64,000 nt of DNA from Lachnospiraceae bacterium GAM79. Its GTDB lineage: Bacteria; Bacillota; Clostridia; Lachnospirales; Lachnospiraceae. A program made the translations under genes and the position numbers. Below, piece after piece: positions 45,146-52,066 of the stretch. Numbering within the stretch: the first letter of the stretch is position 1; each line of letters opens with the position of its first letter. The notes beneath the pieces are model-generated. The model was not told the origin of the DNA, did not search any database, and saw nothing but the letters and a program-made list of their open reading frames with translations. Location of the stretch: contig AP018536.1 of the NCBI GenBank assembly GCA_003584705.1, forward strand, positions 1 to 64,000, given 5' to 3'.

Positions 45146-45652
45146 ATGGAAAAGAGAAAGAAATATATCGCTTACGGCTCCAATCTGAATCTGGAGCAGA
45201 TGGCAAGAAGATGTCCCACGGCAAAGGTAATCGGAGCGGGAGAAATCAGGGATCATGAGTTACTGTTCCGGGGATATCGGGAGTCGGCAGTGGCAACGGT
45301 GGAACCAAAGAAGGGAGCCAGCGTTCCTGTTCTTATCTGGGAGATTGGACCGGAGGATGAAAGAAATCTGGATATTTACGAAGGGCATCCGAGGCTTTAT
45401 GGCAAGGTGAATCTGGAAGTGCAGATGGAAAATGGCTCAGAATCCATCATGGCTTATACCATGAATGAAGGACATGAAATCGGAATCCCATCGGTACATT
45501 ATCTGGAAACCATCACAACCGGATATCTGGAGGCAGGCTTTGATGTCAACCGTCTGCTGGAGAGTGTATCCCATTGTAAGGAACTGGCAGAAAGAGAACC
45601 TGTTTGTGAGGGAATGGAGGAGAACCCATGGAACCAGCAACTGCTGCAATGA
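45146..45652 (+). CDS. Gamma-glutamylcyclotransferase (AIG2/YtfP)-like protein
   Basis: The 168-residue protein has the substrate-binding loop AYGSNLNLEQM at about residue 8 and the catalytic-Glu region LDIYEGHPRLYG near residue 75, which define the GGCT fold. GGCT enzymes release 5-oxoproline from gamma-glutamyl amines. Next to an amidoligase it may reverse or recycle an isopeptide product. The gene overlaps the NlpC/P60 gene by 25 bases. Confidence 0.85.
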   Translation: MEKRKKYIAYGSNLNLEQMARRCPTAKVIGAGEIRDHELLFRGYRESAVATVEPKKGASVPVLIWEIGPEDERNLDIYEGHPRLYGKVNLEVQMENGSESIMAYTMNEGHEIGIPSVHYLETITTGYLEAGFDVNRLLESVSHCKELAEREPVCEGMEENPWNQQLLQ

Positions 45653-46713
45653 TTGCCAAAGCTGCCATCGCAGTGGGTACCAATAAGAAGGTCTGGACAG
45701 GAATCGCTTCCGTGATTGCCGCGTTGTGTCTGCCGTTTATCCTGATTATTGTGTGCATCTTGAGCATTGCATCCGGCGGGGCAGATCATAACCGGTCTGC
45801 GGTCCGTCTGGCATTTGAAGGAGGAACCATCCCTTCCGGCATGCCTGCTGATTACCGGGAATACATCGGACAGATGCAGGAAAGCTTCGGGGAACTGGAT
45901 ACGGTTCTTGGCGAAATCGACAATATGACAGAAGGAGAGCTTACAGACCGCTATCTGGTCAAAGCCGTGTTCTATTCTCTGTATTTCGGCGCCGACAGGG
46001 TCCGGCTGGAAGCTTCTGATTACCAGCGGTTTGCGGAGTGCTTTGTGAATTATGAGGAACGCACCAAAACAATAGAAAACCCGGATGGCAGTGAGAGTGA
46101 AGAAACCTATGTGGTGGCAGTGGCGGTCACGGATAAGGTGGAGCTGTTTGAAAAGATCAGCACTGACTATGGAACGTCCCTCACGTATGAGCAGCAGTCT
46201 AATGCTGTGAATGTGTGGTATCTGGCAAAATACAATACCACCGCACCACAGGAAGGAGATGCTTTTGAGGACTGGTCGGGCTGGAGTGTGTCCGGGGAAG
46301 TCACTTATTATGACCTGCCTGCAAGCGAGGTTGGAGGAAAGGTAGTAGAGCTTGCCATGTCAAGGCTGGGACATCCCTATTCACAGACCTATCGCGGAAA
46401 GGGCAATTATACGGATTGCAGCTATCTGACCATGTGGTGTTACAGACATGCAGGCATCACCATACCCGGAACTGCGGCAGAGCAGGGAAGGTACATGGTG
46501 GAACATGACCTTACGATTGCAAAGGAGGATTTGCAGCCGGGGGACCTTGTGTTCTGGAGCCATAAACCAAACGGGAGATTTATGAACATTACCCATGTGG
46601 GTATTTATGCAGGAAATGGAATGGTGGTGGATGCATCCTATTCCAAGGGAAAAGTAGTACATCGGAATTTATTTGACAGTGATAAACAGGTGCTGTATGG
46701 CAGACCACAGTAG
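45628..46713 (+). CDS. NlpC/P60 peptidoglycan hydrolase of the conjugation system
   Basis: The 361-residue protein has a membrane anchor at about residues 30-50, a helical middle region, and a C-terminal NlpC/P60 domain (about 235-361). The catalytic Cys is in TDCSYLTMWCYRHAG, the His in ITHVGIYAGNG and the third polar residue in the VVDASYSKG strand. It corresponds to the CwlT/VirB1 cell-wall-opening component. A lysozyme-like domain, often present in relatives, is not obvious. Confidence 0.85.
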   Translation: MEPATAAMIAKAAIAVGTNKKVWTGIASVIAALCLPFILIIVCILSIASGGADHNRSAVRLAFEGGTIPSGMPADYREYIGQMQESFGELDTVLGEIDNMTEGELTDRYLVKAVFYSLYFGADRVRLEASDYQRFAECFVNYEERTKTIENPDGSESEETYVVAVAVTDKVELFEKISTDYGTSLTYEQQSNAVNVWYLAKYNTTAPQEGDAFEDWSGWSVSGEVTYYDLPASEVGGKVVELAMSRLGHPYSQTYRGKGNYTDCSYLTMWCYRHAGITIPGTAAEQGRYMVEHDLTIAKEDLQPGDLVFWSHKPNGRFMNITHVGIYAGNGMVVDASYSKGKVVHRNLFDSDKQVLYGRPQ

Positions 46714-46720
46714 TTTTTGT

Positions 46721-46766
46721 GATGCCAGGGGCATCTGTTTTGTTTTACAGGAGAAACTTTCTCCTG
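46721..46766 (+). promoter_or_regulatory. Terminator plus possible ribosome-site switch
   Basis: GATGCC-AGG-GGCATC (46721-46735) is followed by TGTTTTGTTTT, a terminator-like element. Then CAGGAGA (46748-46754) pairs with TCTCCTG (46760-46766). TCTCCT is also complementary to the true ribosome site AGGAGG (46772-46777) of the next gene. Alternative pairing could control translation. The structures are seen; the switch idea is inference. Confidence 0.5.
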
Positions 46767-46785
46767 CGGAAAGGAGGAAAGAGAA

Positions 46786-47157
46786 ATGGCAGAGAGAGAA
46801 ATCAAGATCGGGTTTCCCGAAGCAAAAATGGAGGCACTGGAGTTTTTCTTAAAGGAGAATGATACCACTGTAGAGAAGGTGTTAAGGGAGCATCTGGATA
46901 AGACCTATGAGAAAAGTGTGCCCCAGCAGGTCAGAAAATTTGTGGAAAGCAAGATGACTCCCCAGACGGAGGAGCCTGCCCAGAATGAAGCCGGAAATGC
47001 AAGACATGGCAGAGGACAGGGAAGAAGAAGCACCAGACAGCAGACCGCAAGAGAGACTGTTTCGGAGCAGGAAAATAACGGAGCAGAACAGGCTGCGGAG
47101 CAGGAAACACAGGAACCGGAACAGGAGCAGACTGGCGGTATGTCCATGAGTATGTAG
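46786..47157 (+). CDS. DUF6103-like protein, paralogue 1
   Basis: The 123-residue protein has an N-terminal helix-rich domain (LEFFLKENDTTVEKVLREHLDKTYEKSVPQQVRKFVESK) shared with the gene at 48441, then a disordered Gln/Glu/Arg-rich tail that ends EQTGGMSMSM. The domain has the size of a small DNA-binding or dimerisation module. The ATG at 46786 has AAGGAGGAAA upstream. Confidence 0.65.
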   Translation: MAEREIKIGFPEAKMEALEFFLKENDTTVEKVLREHLDKTYEKSVPQQVRKFVESKMTPQTEEPAQNEAGNARHGRGQGRRSTRQQTARETVSEQENNGAEQAAEQETQEPEQEQTGGMSMSM

Positions 47158-47178
47158 AGAACAGGAGGTAAGAGACTT

Positions 47179-48363
47179 ATGAATTATGAAGGCTTTAAAC
47201 AATATGTGGCAGACCATATCAAAGAGTTTTTGCCACAGGATTATAGTGTGCATGAGATCAGTATCACGAAACAGAGAAAGAACAATGACGTGGTTTGGGA
47301 TGCACTTTCCATTAAGGGAGACAGCAATATTGTACCTGTCATTTATCTGGAACCATACTATCAGGCCTATACAGATGGAGCCAGGATGGATGACATTTTA
47401 CAGAAAATAGCAGACATGTACATGAAGAGTATGGAGCAGGTAAGTGAATTTCCTATCGAAAGTTTTCAGTATGATAGTGTAAAGAACAGCATTTTTGTTG
47501 TGGTACAGAATGCCGGGATGAATCAGGAATTGCTGGAGAAGGTACCGCATGAACTGAGGGAGGATCTGGCTCTTCTTTACAGAGTCAATATGGAGCTTCC
47601 CAATGGAGAAAAGGGAAGTGTATTAATTCATAATAACCATTTGGAAATGTGGGGAATCGATGAAAAAACATTAAAGGAAGTGGCATGGGACAATATGCAT
47701 AACTATTTTCCGCCGGAGTTTGCTTCCTTGGGCAAAGTATTACGTTCCCTTGGTTATAATGAAATACCGGAAGGTGCAGAACTTATTGAGATGTATGTCC
47801 TCACTAATAAGGATAAACACTATGGCGCTGCTTATATGTTTGACAAGGAAGTCATGAGCAGGATAGCAGAAGAGATGGGTGGGGACATTGTGGTTTTACC
47901 ATCCTCTATCCATGAAAGTATTTTGTTAAAGAAGGAAAAAGATACAGATTTTGATACACTGCGTGAAATGGTAAAAGAGGTGAACCGCGCACAGCTTCTT
48001 CCGACTGAAATTTTATCAGATGAAGTATATCAGTACAGCAGAGATACGCAGACCTTATCCCGTGTGGTGGCGGTATCGCAGGAAGAAATTCCAATGCCGG
48101 ATAAGGTAAGTATGGAAGAGATGCATGACTACGGGTACACGTGGGATGGCATGCTTCCGCTTACGAAGGAAAGGGCATTAGAACTGCTGGATACAGAACT
48201 GGTATTACATAAGCTGTACAATGACGGAGCCGAAGCCACATTGGATAGCAGGAATGAAATCCTTTCTCATGATGGTCTGTTTGGTGTAGAAAGAGATTCG
48301 TGGATGGAGTATTTGAATGCCCAGAGTCAGATTGAAACCAATGGGATGATACAGGAAATGTGA
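47179..48363 (+). CDS. DUF5688-family protein
   Basis: The 394-residue protein matches the pattern I recall for DUF5688 (VVWDALSIKGDSNIVPVIYLEPYYQAYTDGARMDDI at about residue 40; PSSIHESILL near 255; LQKIADMYM). It has no membrane segment. Members are common in Clostridia ICEs and in some secretion loci, with unknown function. It ends IETNGMIQEM, a variant of the shared tail. The GGAGGTAAG site precedes ATG 47179. Confidence 0.75.
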   Translation: MNYEGFKQYVADHIKEFLPQDYSVHEISITKQRKNNDVVWDALSIKGDSNIVPVIYLEPYYQAYTDGARMDDILQKIADMYMKSMEQVSEFPIESFQYDSVKNSIFVVVQNAGMNQELLEKVPHELREDLALLYRVNMELPNGEKGSVLIHNNHLEMWGIDEKTLKEVAWDNMHNYFPPEFASLGKVLRSLGYNEIPEGAELIEMYVLTNKDKHYGAAYMFDKEVMSRIAEEMGGDIVVLPSSIHESILLKKEKDTDFDTLREMVKEVNRAQLLPTEILSDEVYQYSRDTQTLSRVVAVSQEEIPMPDKVSMEEMHDYGYTWDGMLPLTKERALELLDTELVLHKLYNDGAEATLDSRNEILSHDGLFGVERDSWMEYLNAQSQIETNGMIQEM

Positions 48364-48440
48364 TACAGCAGGATGTCTTTCCGTGCTGTGTTTGGCAGAA
48401 AAAATATAATAATTATTTGGAAATACGGAGGTAGATGAAC

Positions 48441-48698
48441 ATGAAACAGGCAGTGGTGACCATCAAGTATGAAGAGGAAAAGCTGAATGCGATCAAGCAG
48501 TATATGGGTAAAAAGGATGCAGACTTTGAGTCTGAATTGAACGAAGTGCTGGGAAAAATGTATGAAAAATATGTTCCCCAGGCCGTGAGAGAATACATCG
48601 ACAGCAGGGGAGATGTTCCGGCAGCCATCAAGAAAAGCAATAAAAATACTGCGAGAGGCACTGGAGCATCTGCCGGAATGCCTGCGCAGAATGAGTAA
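48441..48698 (+). CDS. DUF6103-like protein, paralogue 2
   Basis: About 85 residues. KYEEEKLNAIKQYMGKKDADFESELNEVLGKMYEKYVPQAVREYIDSR is clearly homologous to paralogue 1 (shared L..MYEK.VPQ.VR pattern). The low-complexity tail ends SAGMPAQNE, where only the GM remains of the common tail. ATG 48435 and ATG 48441 are both possible; the latter has the better spacing to GGAGG at about 48428. Confidence 0.65.
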   Translation: MKQAVVTIKYEEEKLNAIKQYMGKKDADFESELNEVLGKMYEKYVPQAVREYIDSRGDVPAAIKKSNKNTARGTGASAGMPAQNE

Positions 48699-49109
48699 AA
48701 GCAGAGGAGTGGCGGTTGGAAAGCAGGGAGAAGGAAAAGCAAATCTCCCCCTGTGACCGTCCGTGAGCCGATTTGTGCCCTTGTTTTACAAAAGTGGATA
48801 AAGTGACCGACCAGCACTTGTTCTGCCCTGTGTGAGCCGATTTGGAGAAACATAACTGAAACATCCGGGAATGGCAGCTTTTGTGAGCGTGGGAAAGCCT
48901 AAAAACCGGGGAAATTAGGGCTGTAAATATAGGGTCGAAAATAGTGCAGGTTAAAGGGGTTATGCCGCTTTGGGGCAGCTTAACCCTTGAAACAACCCAC
49001 AAAGGCAGGCAGTGCCAGCCTTTGCAGAGCCGTTGGGAGATTTGTGGTATGGCATAACAATTCCTGATTTTAAGGGAAAGGTTATGCCTGTTTTAATATT
49101 TTCTCAAGG
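48699..49109. other. Gene-free region with direct and inverted repeats, candidate oriT
   Basis: No convincing gene is seen in this roughly 410-base gap. It holds two copies of GTGAGCCGATTTG (48763-48775 and 48832-48844), GGTTATGCC at 48958-48966 and 49080-49088, and its inverse GGCATAAC at 49051-49058. The last two form an 8-bp stem over a 22-base loop. A further imperfect hairpin, AAAGGCAGG...CCAGCCTTT, lies near 49001-49023. Repeats of this kind in a conjugative element suggest a transfer origin or accessory-protein sites, but no nick site is provable. Confidence 0.45.
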
Positions 49110-49904
49110 TTGAAAGGCAGAAGGAGAGCCATCTTTTTATGCCATTTCAATAAAAACTGTATACAGAAAGCGAAAAAGCAGGGAAAGGAGAAAGATAGCC
49201 TCAACGGACGTGTCCGTTTGGATAATGGTGCGCACCGCTATCGGTATGAGGCTATAAAAGTATTGGAATTATTTGCAGGAACGAGAAGTATCGGGAAAGC
49301 ATTTGAAAAAAGAGGTCATGAAGTATTTAGTGTGGAGTGGTCAAAGGATTTTGCAGGCATTGATTTGTATGAGGATATCAGCAAAGTAACGGCAGAAGAT
49401 ATCCTGCGGCTGCTTGGTCAGCCGGATGTGATATGGGCGAGTCCCGACTGTACCACCTTCAGTATTGCAGCAATCAGTCATCACCGCAGAAAGAATCCGG
49501 TAACAGGGAGCTTAGAGCCGGTCAGTGAGTATGCAAAATTCTGTGACAGAGTGGATACCCATGTGCTGGAACTGATTAGAGAATTACAGCCAAGATATTA
49601 TTTTATTGAGAATCCCAGAGGCGGTATGCGGAAGATGGAGTGGATGAGAGGTCTGCCGAGGTATACGGTCACTTACTGCCAGTACGGCGATAACCGCATG
49701 AAGCCTACGGATATCTGGACCAATCACCCGGAACCGAAGTTTTTACCGATGTGTCATAACGGGGATTCGTGTCATGTGGCAGCTCCCAGAGGGAGCAAGA
49801 CCGGGACACAGGGATTAAAGGGAGCAAGAGAGCGGAGCATCATTCCGCAGAAACTGTGTGAGCATATCGTAGACATCTGTGAGGAAGGGGAGAAAGATAA
49901 GTGA
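49110..49904 (+). CDS. Phage-type DNA cytosine methyltransferase-like protein, start uncertain
   Basis: The conserved protein begins KVLELFAGTRSIGKAF (SAM motif I) at about 49257. It has the active-site motif ASPDCTTFS in place of PPCQ, YYFIENPRGGMRKM in place of ENV, and a C-terminal part YCQYGDNRMKPTDIW. This suits the small cytosine methylases of phages and ICEs. The frame is open from TTG 49110, but the first 49 residues look non-coding. No ATG occurs before the conserved region, and an ATA or TTG at 49254-49265 could be the start. The real coding region is probably about 49254-49904. Confidence 0.75.
   Translation: MKGRRRAIFLCHFNKNCIQKAKKQGKEKDSLNGRVRLDNGAHRYRYEAIKVLELFAGTRSIGKAFEKRGHEVFSVEWSKDFAGIDLYEDISKVTAEDILRLLGQPDVIWASPDCTTFSIAAISHHRRKNPVTGSLEPVSEYAKFCDRVDTHVLELIRELQPRYYFIENPRGGMRKMEWMRGLPRYTVTYCQYGDNRMKPTDIWTNHPEPKFLPMCHNGDSCHVAAPRGSKTGTQGLKGARERSIIPQKLCEHIVDICEEGEKDK
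49195..49255 (+). promoter_or_regulatory. Three-way-junction-like structure over the MTase start region
   Basis: An outer stem ATAGCCTCA (49195-49203) pairs with TGAGGCTAT (49247-49255). Inside are ACGGAC-GT-GTCCGT (49204-49217) and a second arm, GATA..GGTGCGCACC..TATC (49221-49242). The strong AAGGAG site lies just 5 bases before the structure and the conserved coding begins just after it, so folding could bring the ribosome site close to the start. Inference only. Confidence 0.5.
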
Positions 49905-50482
49905 AAACAAATGCAATTTATACCATTCATGAGAAAGGAACAGACTTTTATTTTTATACGGAGCATGCAGGAGGATTTGGATATCCGTTTGCGGCGGCTG
50001 ATTTTCTTCACAGTCTGAAATATGCCATAAAATCTTCAATGGTGTCACAAAAGAACATTTGTGTTTCGCCATTATTGGAACAGATGGAAGGAGATTATCA
50101 CTTTCCGGATGAGTTGGAAAATAAGAGAATATTTACGAAAGCAGAAAAAGAACACTTGTTGAAACTTGCGACAAGACAGAAAATACCGATGGCAATTGAA
50201 ATCGATATGGATGCAGATACCGTGTCCTTTCATTTCAGGGAAGATGAGGAGGAACTTCAGGATTTGTGTGATGTCACATTTTCGAGATATATAAGCCGCG
50301 AACAGAAATATGACGGCTCCTATTGCAGGCAGGTATTGGACAACTTAATGGTGAGTGATATGTTTGATGAACGTGACAGGCATATTTGGGAACAGCAGGA
50401 AGAGGCATACAGACATGTCATTCAAAAGGCATCAAAGGAACTTATGGAGCAGCAGGATCAGGGCATGCAGCAAATAATGTGA
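49901..50482 (+). CDS. Hypothetical protein with the shared Met-rich tail
   Basis: A 193-residue protein from GTG 49901, overlapping the methylase stop by 4 bases (GTGA). The N-terminal half (IYTIHEKGTDFYFYTEHAGGFGYPFAAADFLHSLKYAI) has an alpha/beta pattern I cannot assign. The C-terminal helices end EQQDQGMQQIM. It overlaps nothing downstream and precedes a ribbon-helix-helix gene by 7 bases. Function unknown. Confidence 0.65.
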   Translation: MKTNAIYTIHEKGTDFYFYTEHAGGFGYPFAAADFLHSLKYAIKSSMVSQKNICVSPLLEQMEGDYHFPDELENKRIFTKAEKEHLLKLATRQKIPMAIEIDMDADTVSFHFREDEEELQDLCDVTFSRYISREQKYDGSYCRQVLDNLMVSDMFDERDRHIWEQQEEAYRHVIQKASKELMEQQDQGMQQIM

Positions 50483-50489
50483 GGAAACA

Positions 50490-50897
50490 ATGGGTGAAGA
50501 AAAGAGCAAAGTAAGAAAAGCATTTTACATTGAAGAGGATATTCTGGAGCAGGTTGACAGCCTGCTCCAACAGGCCGATGTGAAATCTCGAAATGAATTT
50601 TTGAATCAGGCGTTGAAGTTTTATATTGGCTATCTGACCTCTGCGAAGATAGAAAATTATATGCTGTCTTCCATCTCTTCCGTTATGCACGCAACCGTCA
50701 AGGACAGCGAGAACCGGATGGCTAGGGCGATGTTCAAACTGGCGGTAGAAACCTCCAAGCTGGCAAATGTGATTGCATACAGTCAGGAAATTGATGAGGA
50801 GAGTATGGGAAAGCTTCATGTGAGATGTATGGAAGAAGTGAAGCGGATTAATGGGGCTGTGAAGTTTGAAGATGCGTATGAATATCAGCATGATTGA
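50490..50897 (+). CDS. Ribbon-helix-helix protein, probable relaxosome accessory factor
   Basis: The 135-residue protein starts with a strand and two helices typical of a ribbon-helix-helix domain (KAFYIEEDILEQVDSLLQQADVKSRNEFLNQALKFYIG, about residues 10-48), followed by long helices. Proteins of this type bind oriT and help relaxases nick. It lies upstream of the relaxase but separated from it by a small A+T-rich insert (50.9-52.06 kb). The specific role is inferred from context. Confidence 0.75.
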   Translation: MGEEKSKVRKAFYIEEDILEQVDSLLQQADVKSRNEFLNQALKFYIGYLTSAKIENYMLSSISSVMHATVKDSENRMARAMFKLAVETSKLANVIAYSQEIDEESMGKLHVRCMEEVKRINGAVKFEDAYEYQHD

Positions 50898-51043
50898 TAG
50901 TCAGAAAAAATACTCCATTTTGCTTTAATATATACATTTGTATTTGTGACGATTGGGGCATACATTGAAAAATTCTTGTTCATATGATAGGATACAGACA
51001 AGTTAAAAGAAGTGAAAATCTTTTGGATTTATGGAGGCGAAAG

Positions 51044-51235
51044 ATGAAAAAGATTATTGGTCTTATCTTAAAAGAAAAAGGAAATAAGTCTGTTTCGATT
51101 ATAGGTGCAGGGGATGGTCCGACTTCTGTATTTCTTGCAGGGAAGATAGGCAGAGATTATTCTGTTTTTACGTTTATTATTGGTATTATTCTTTTTGTTA
51201 TCGCAGTAGTTATTTACTTCAAGCACAAACATTAA
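51044..51235 (+). CDS. 63-residue membrane microprotein with an OadB-like GAGDGPTSVF motif
   Basis: The ATG at 51044 follows GGAGGCG by 7 bases; the longer in-frame start at 50984 is less likely. The product has a cytoplasmic part with SIIGAGDGPTSVFLAGK, matching the ion-site signature of the beta subunit of Na+-translocating decarboxylases (GAADGPT-type), and then one hydrophobic helix. The full transporter is over 300 residues, so this is a standalone fragment-like protein. Similar small proteins are sometimes annotated as decarboxylase beta subunits, which is probably misleading. Confidence 0.6.
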   Translation: MKKIIGLILKEKGNKSVSIIGAGDGPTSVFLAGKIGRDYSVFTFIIGIILFVIAVVIYFKHKH

Positions 51236-51264
51236 AATTTCGGTTTGCAGGGGGAGATAGCAGA

Positions 51265-52056
51265 ATGTCTAAGAAAACAAATAATGAAATTAATAATATT
51301 ATTCAAAGTGTTTTACAAGATTATGCTTTAACTTGCGGTGTTACACCTTTTAATGGAAAAGTAATTATTACAGAAGATATGGCGAAGTCATATCTTGACT
51401 TGAGGAGTGATCTTGTACAAAACGGAATGTCTGATATTACCGATATTCAAAGATACCACGGATTAACTGTACAGCCTATGGTTGCAGATGGAACTTTTAC
51501 AATACTCTTGAATAAGGATTATATTGTAGAATCAATGAACAAACAGAATGTTGATTGGCTAGGAACTCTTGTGCATGAGGCGGTTCATGTAAATGATTTC
51601 AAAGATTATTTTAGAATAATTTCCCCTGATTCCTATGACGAGTTGTATGATTATAATCAACATCGTATATTTCAGTATTGGACAGAATTTCATGCAAGAG
51701 CGATTGGACATTACTTTTTGAGAAAATATACTCTTGATAATTTTAAAGATGCAGTTTATATTGAAAATCTTTTAAATGTAGAACTACCATATCAAATTAA
51801 CTATATGGTAACAGAAGTTGCTGCAACTGATAATGCAGATAGACAAATGTATGTAGTTGTTCATTTCCTGGGTAGACTTGCGACATGGCAACATCTGTAT
51901 CCAGATACATTTAATGCGAGGTTTATTAAAATGTTAACGAACAGTAATCCGTGGCTAGAGGAGCTATATTATTCACTTACAAAATACGATACATTAGAAG
52001 ATGCTTATCTGCATTTTACGGATATAAAAGGTATTTTGGATAAACATTTTTCATGA
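51265..52056 (+). CDS. Putative zinc metallopeptidase-like protein (HEAVH)
   Basis: The 263-residue protein has one HExxH motif, TLVHEAVHVNDFKDYF (near residue 97), and a later conserved FWTEFHARAIGHYF-like stretch (HxRxxGH). This is in line with a metal-dependent hydrolase. No signal peptide is present, so it acts in the cytoplasm. Codon use is visibly richer in A+T than its neighbours, and the gene sits between the RHH gene and relaxase gene, suggesting later-acquired cargo. It is close to the relaxase start (10 bases). Substrate unknown. Confidence 0.6.
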   Translation: MSKKTNNEINNIIQSVLQDYALTCGVTPFNGKVIITEDMAKSYLDLRSDLVQNGMSDITDIQRYHGLTVQPMVADGTFTILLNKDYIVESMNKQNVDWLGTLVHEAVHVNDFKDYFRIISPDSYDELYDYNQHRIFQYWTEFHARAIGHYFLRKYTLDNFKDAVYIENLLNVELPYQINYMVTEVAATDNADRQMYVVVHFLGRLATWQHLYPDTFNARFIKMLTNSNPWLEELYYSLTKYDTLEDAYLHFTDIKGILDKHFS

Positions 52057-52066
52057 GGAGAAGAAG

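Noticed and set aside
49110-49253. N-terminal extension of the small cytosine methylase
   Set aside because: The extra residues show no conservation-like pattern and cover the structured RNA or DNA module and its ribosome site.
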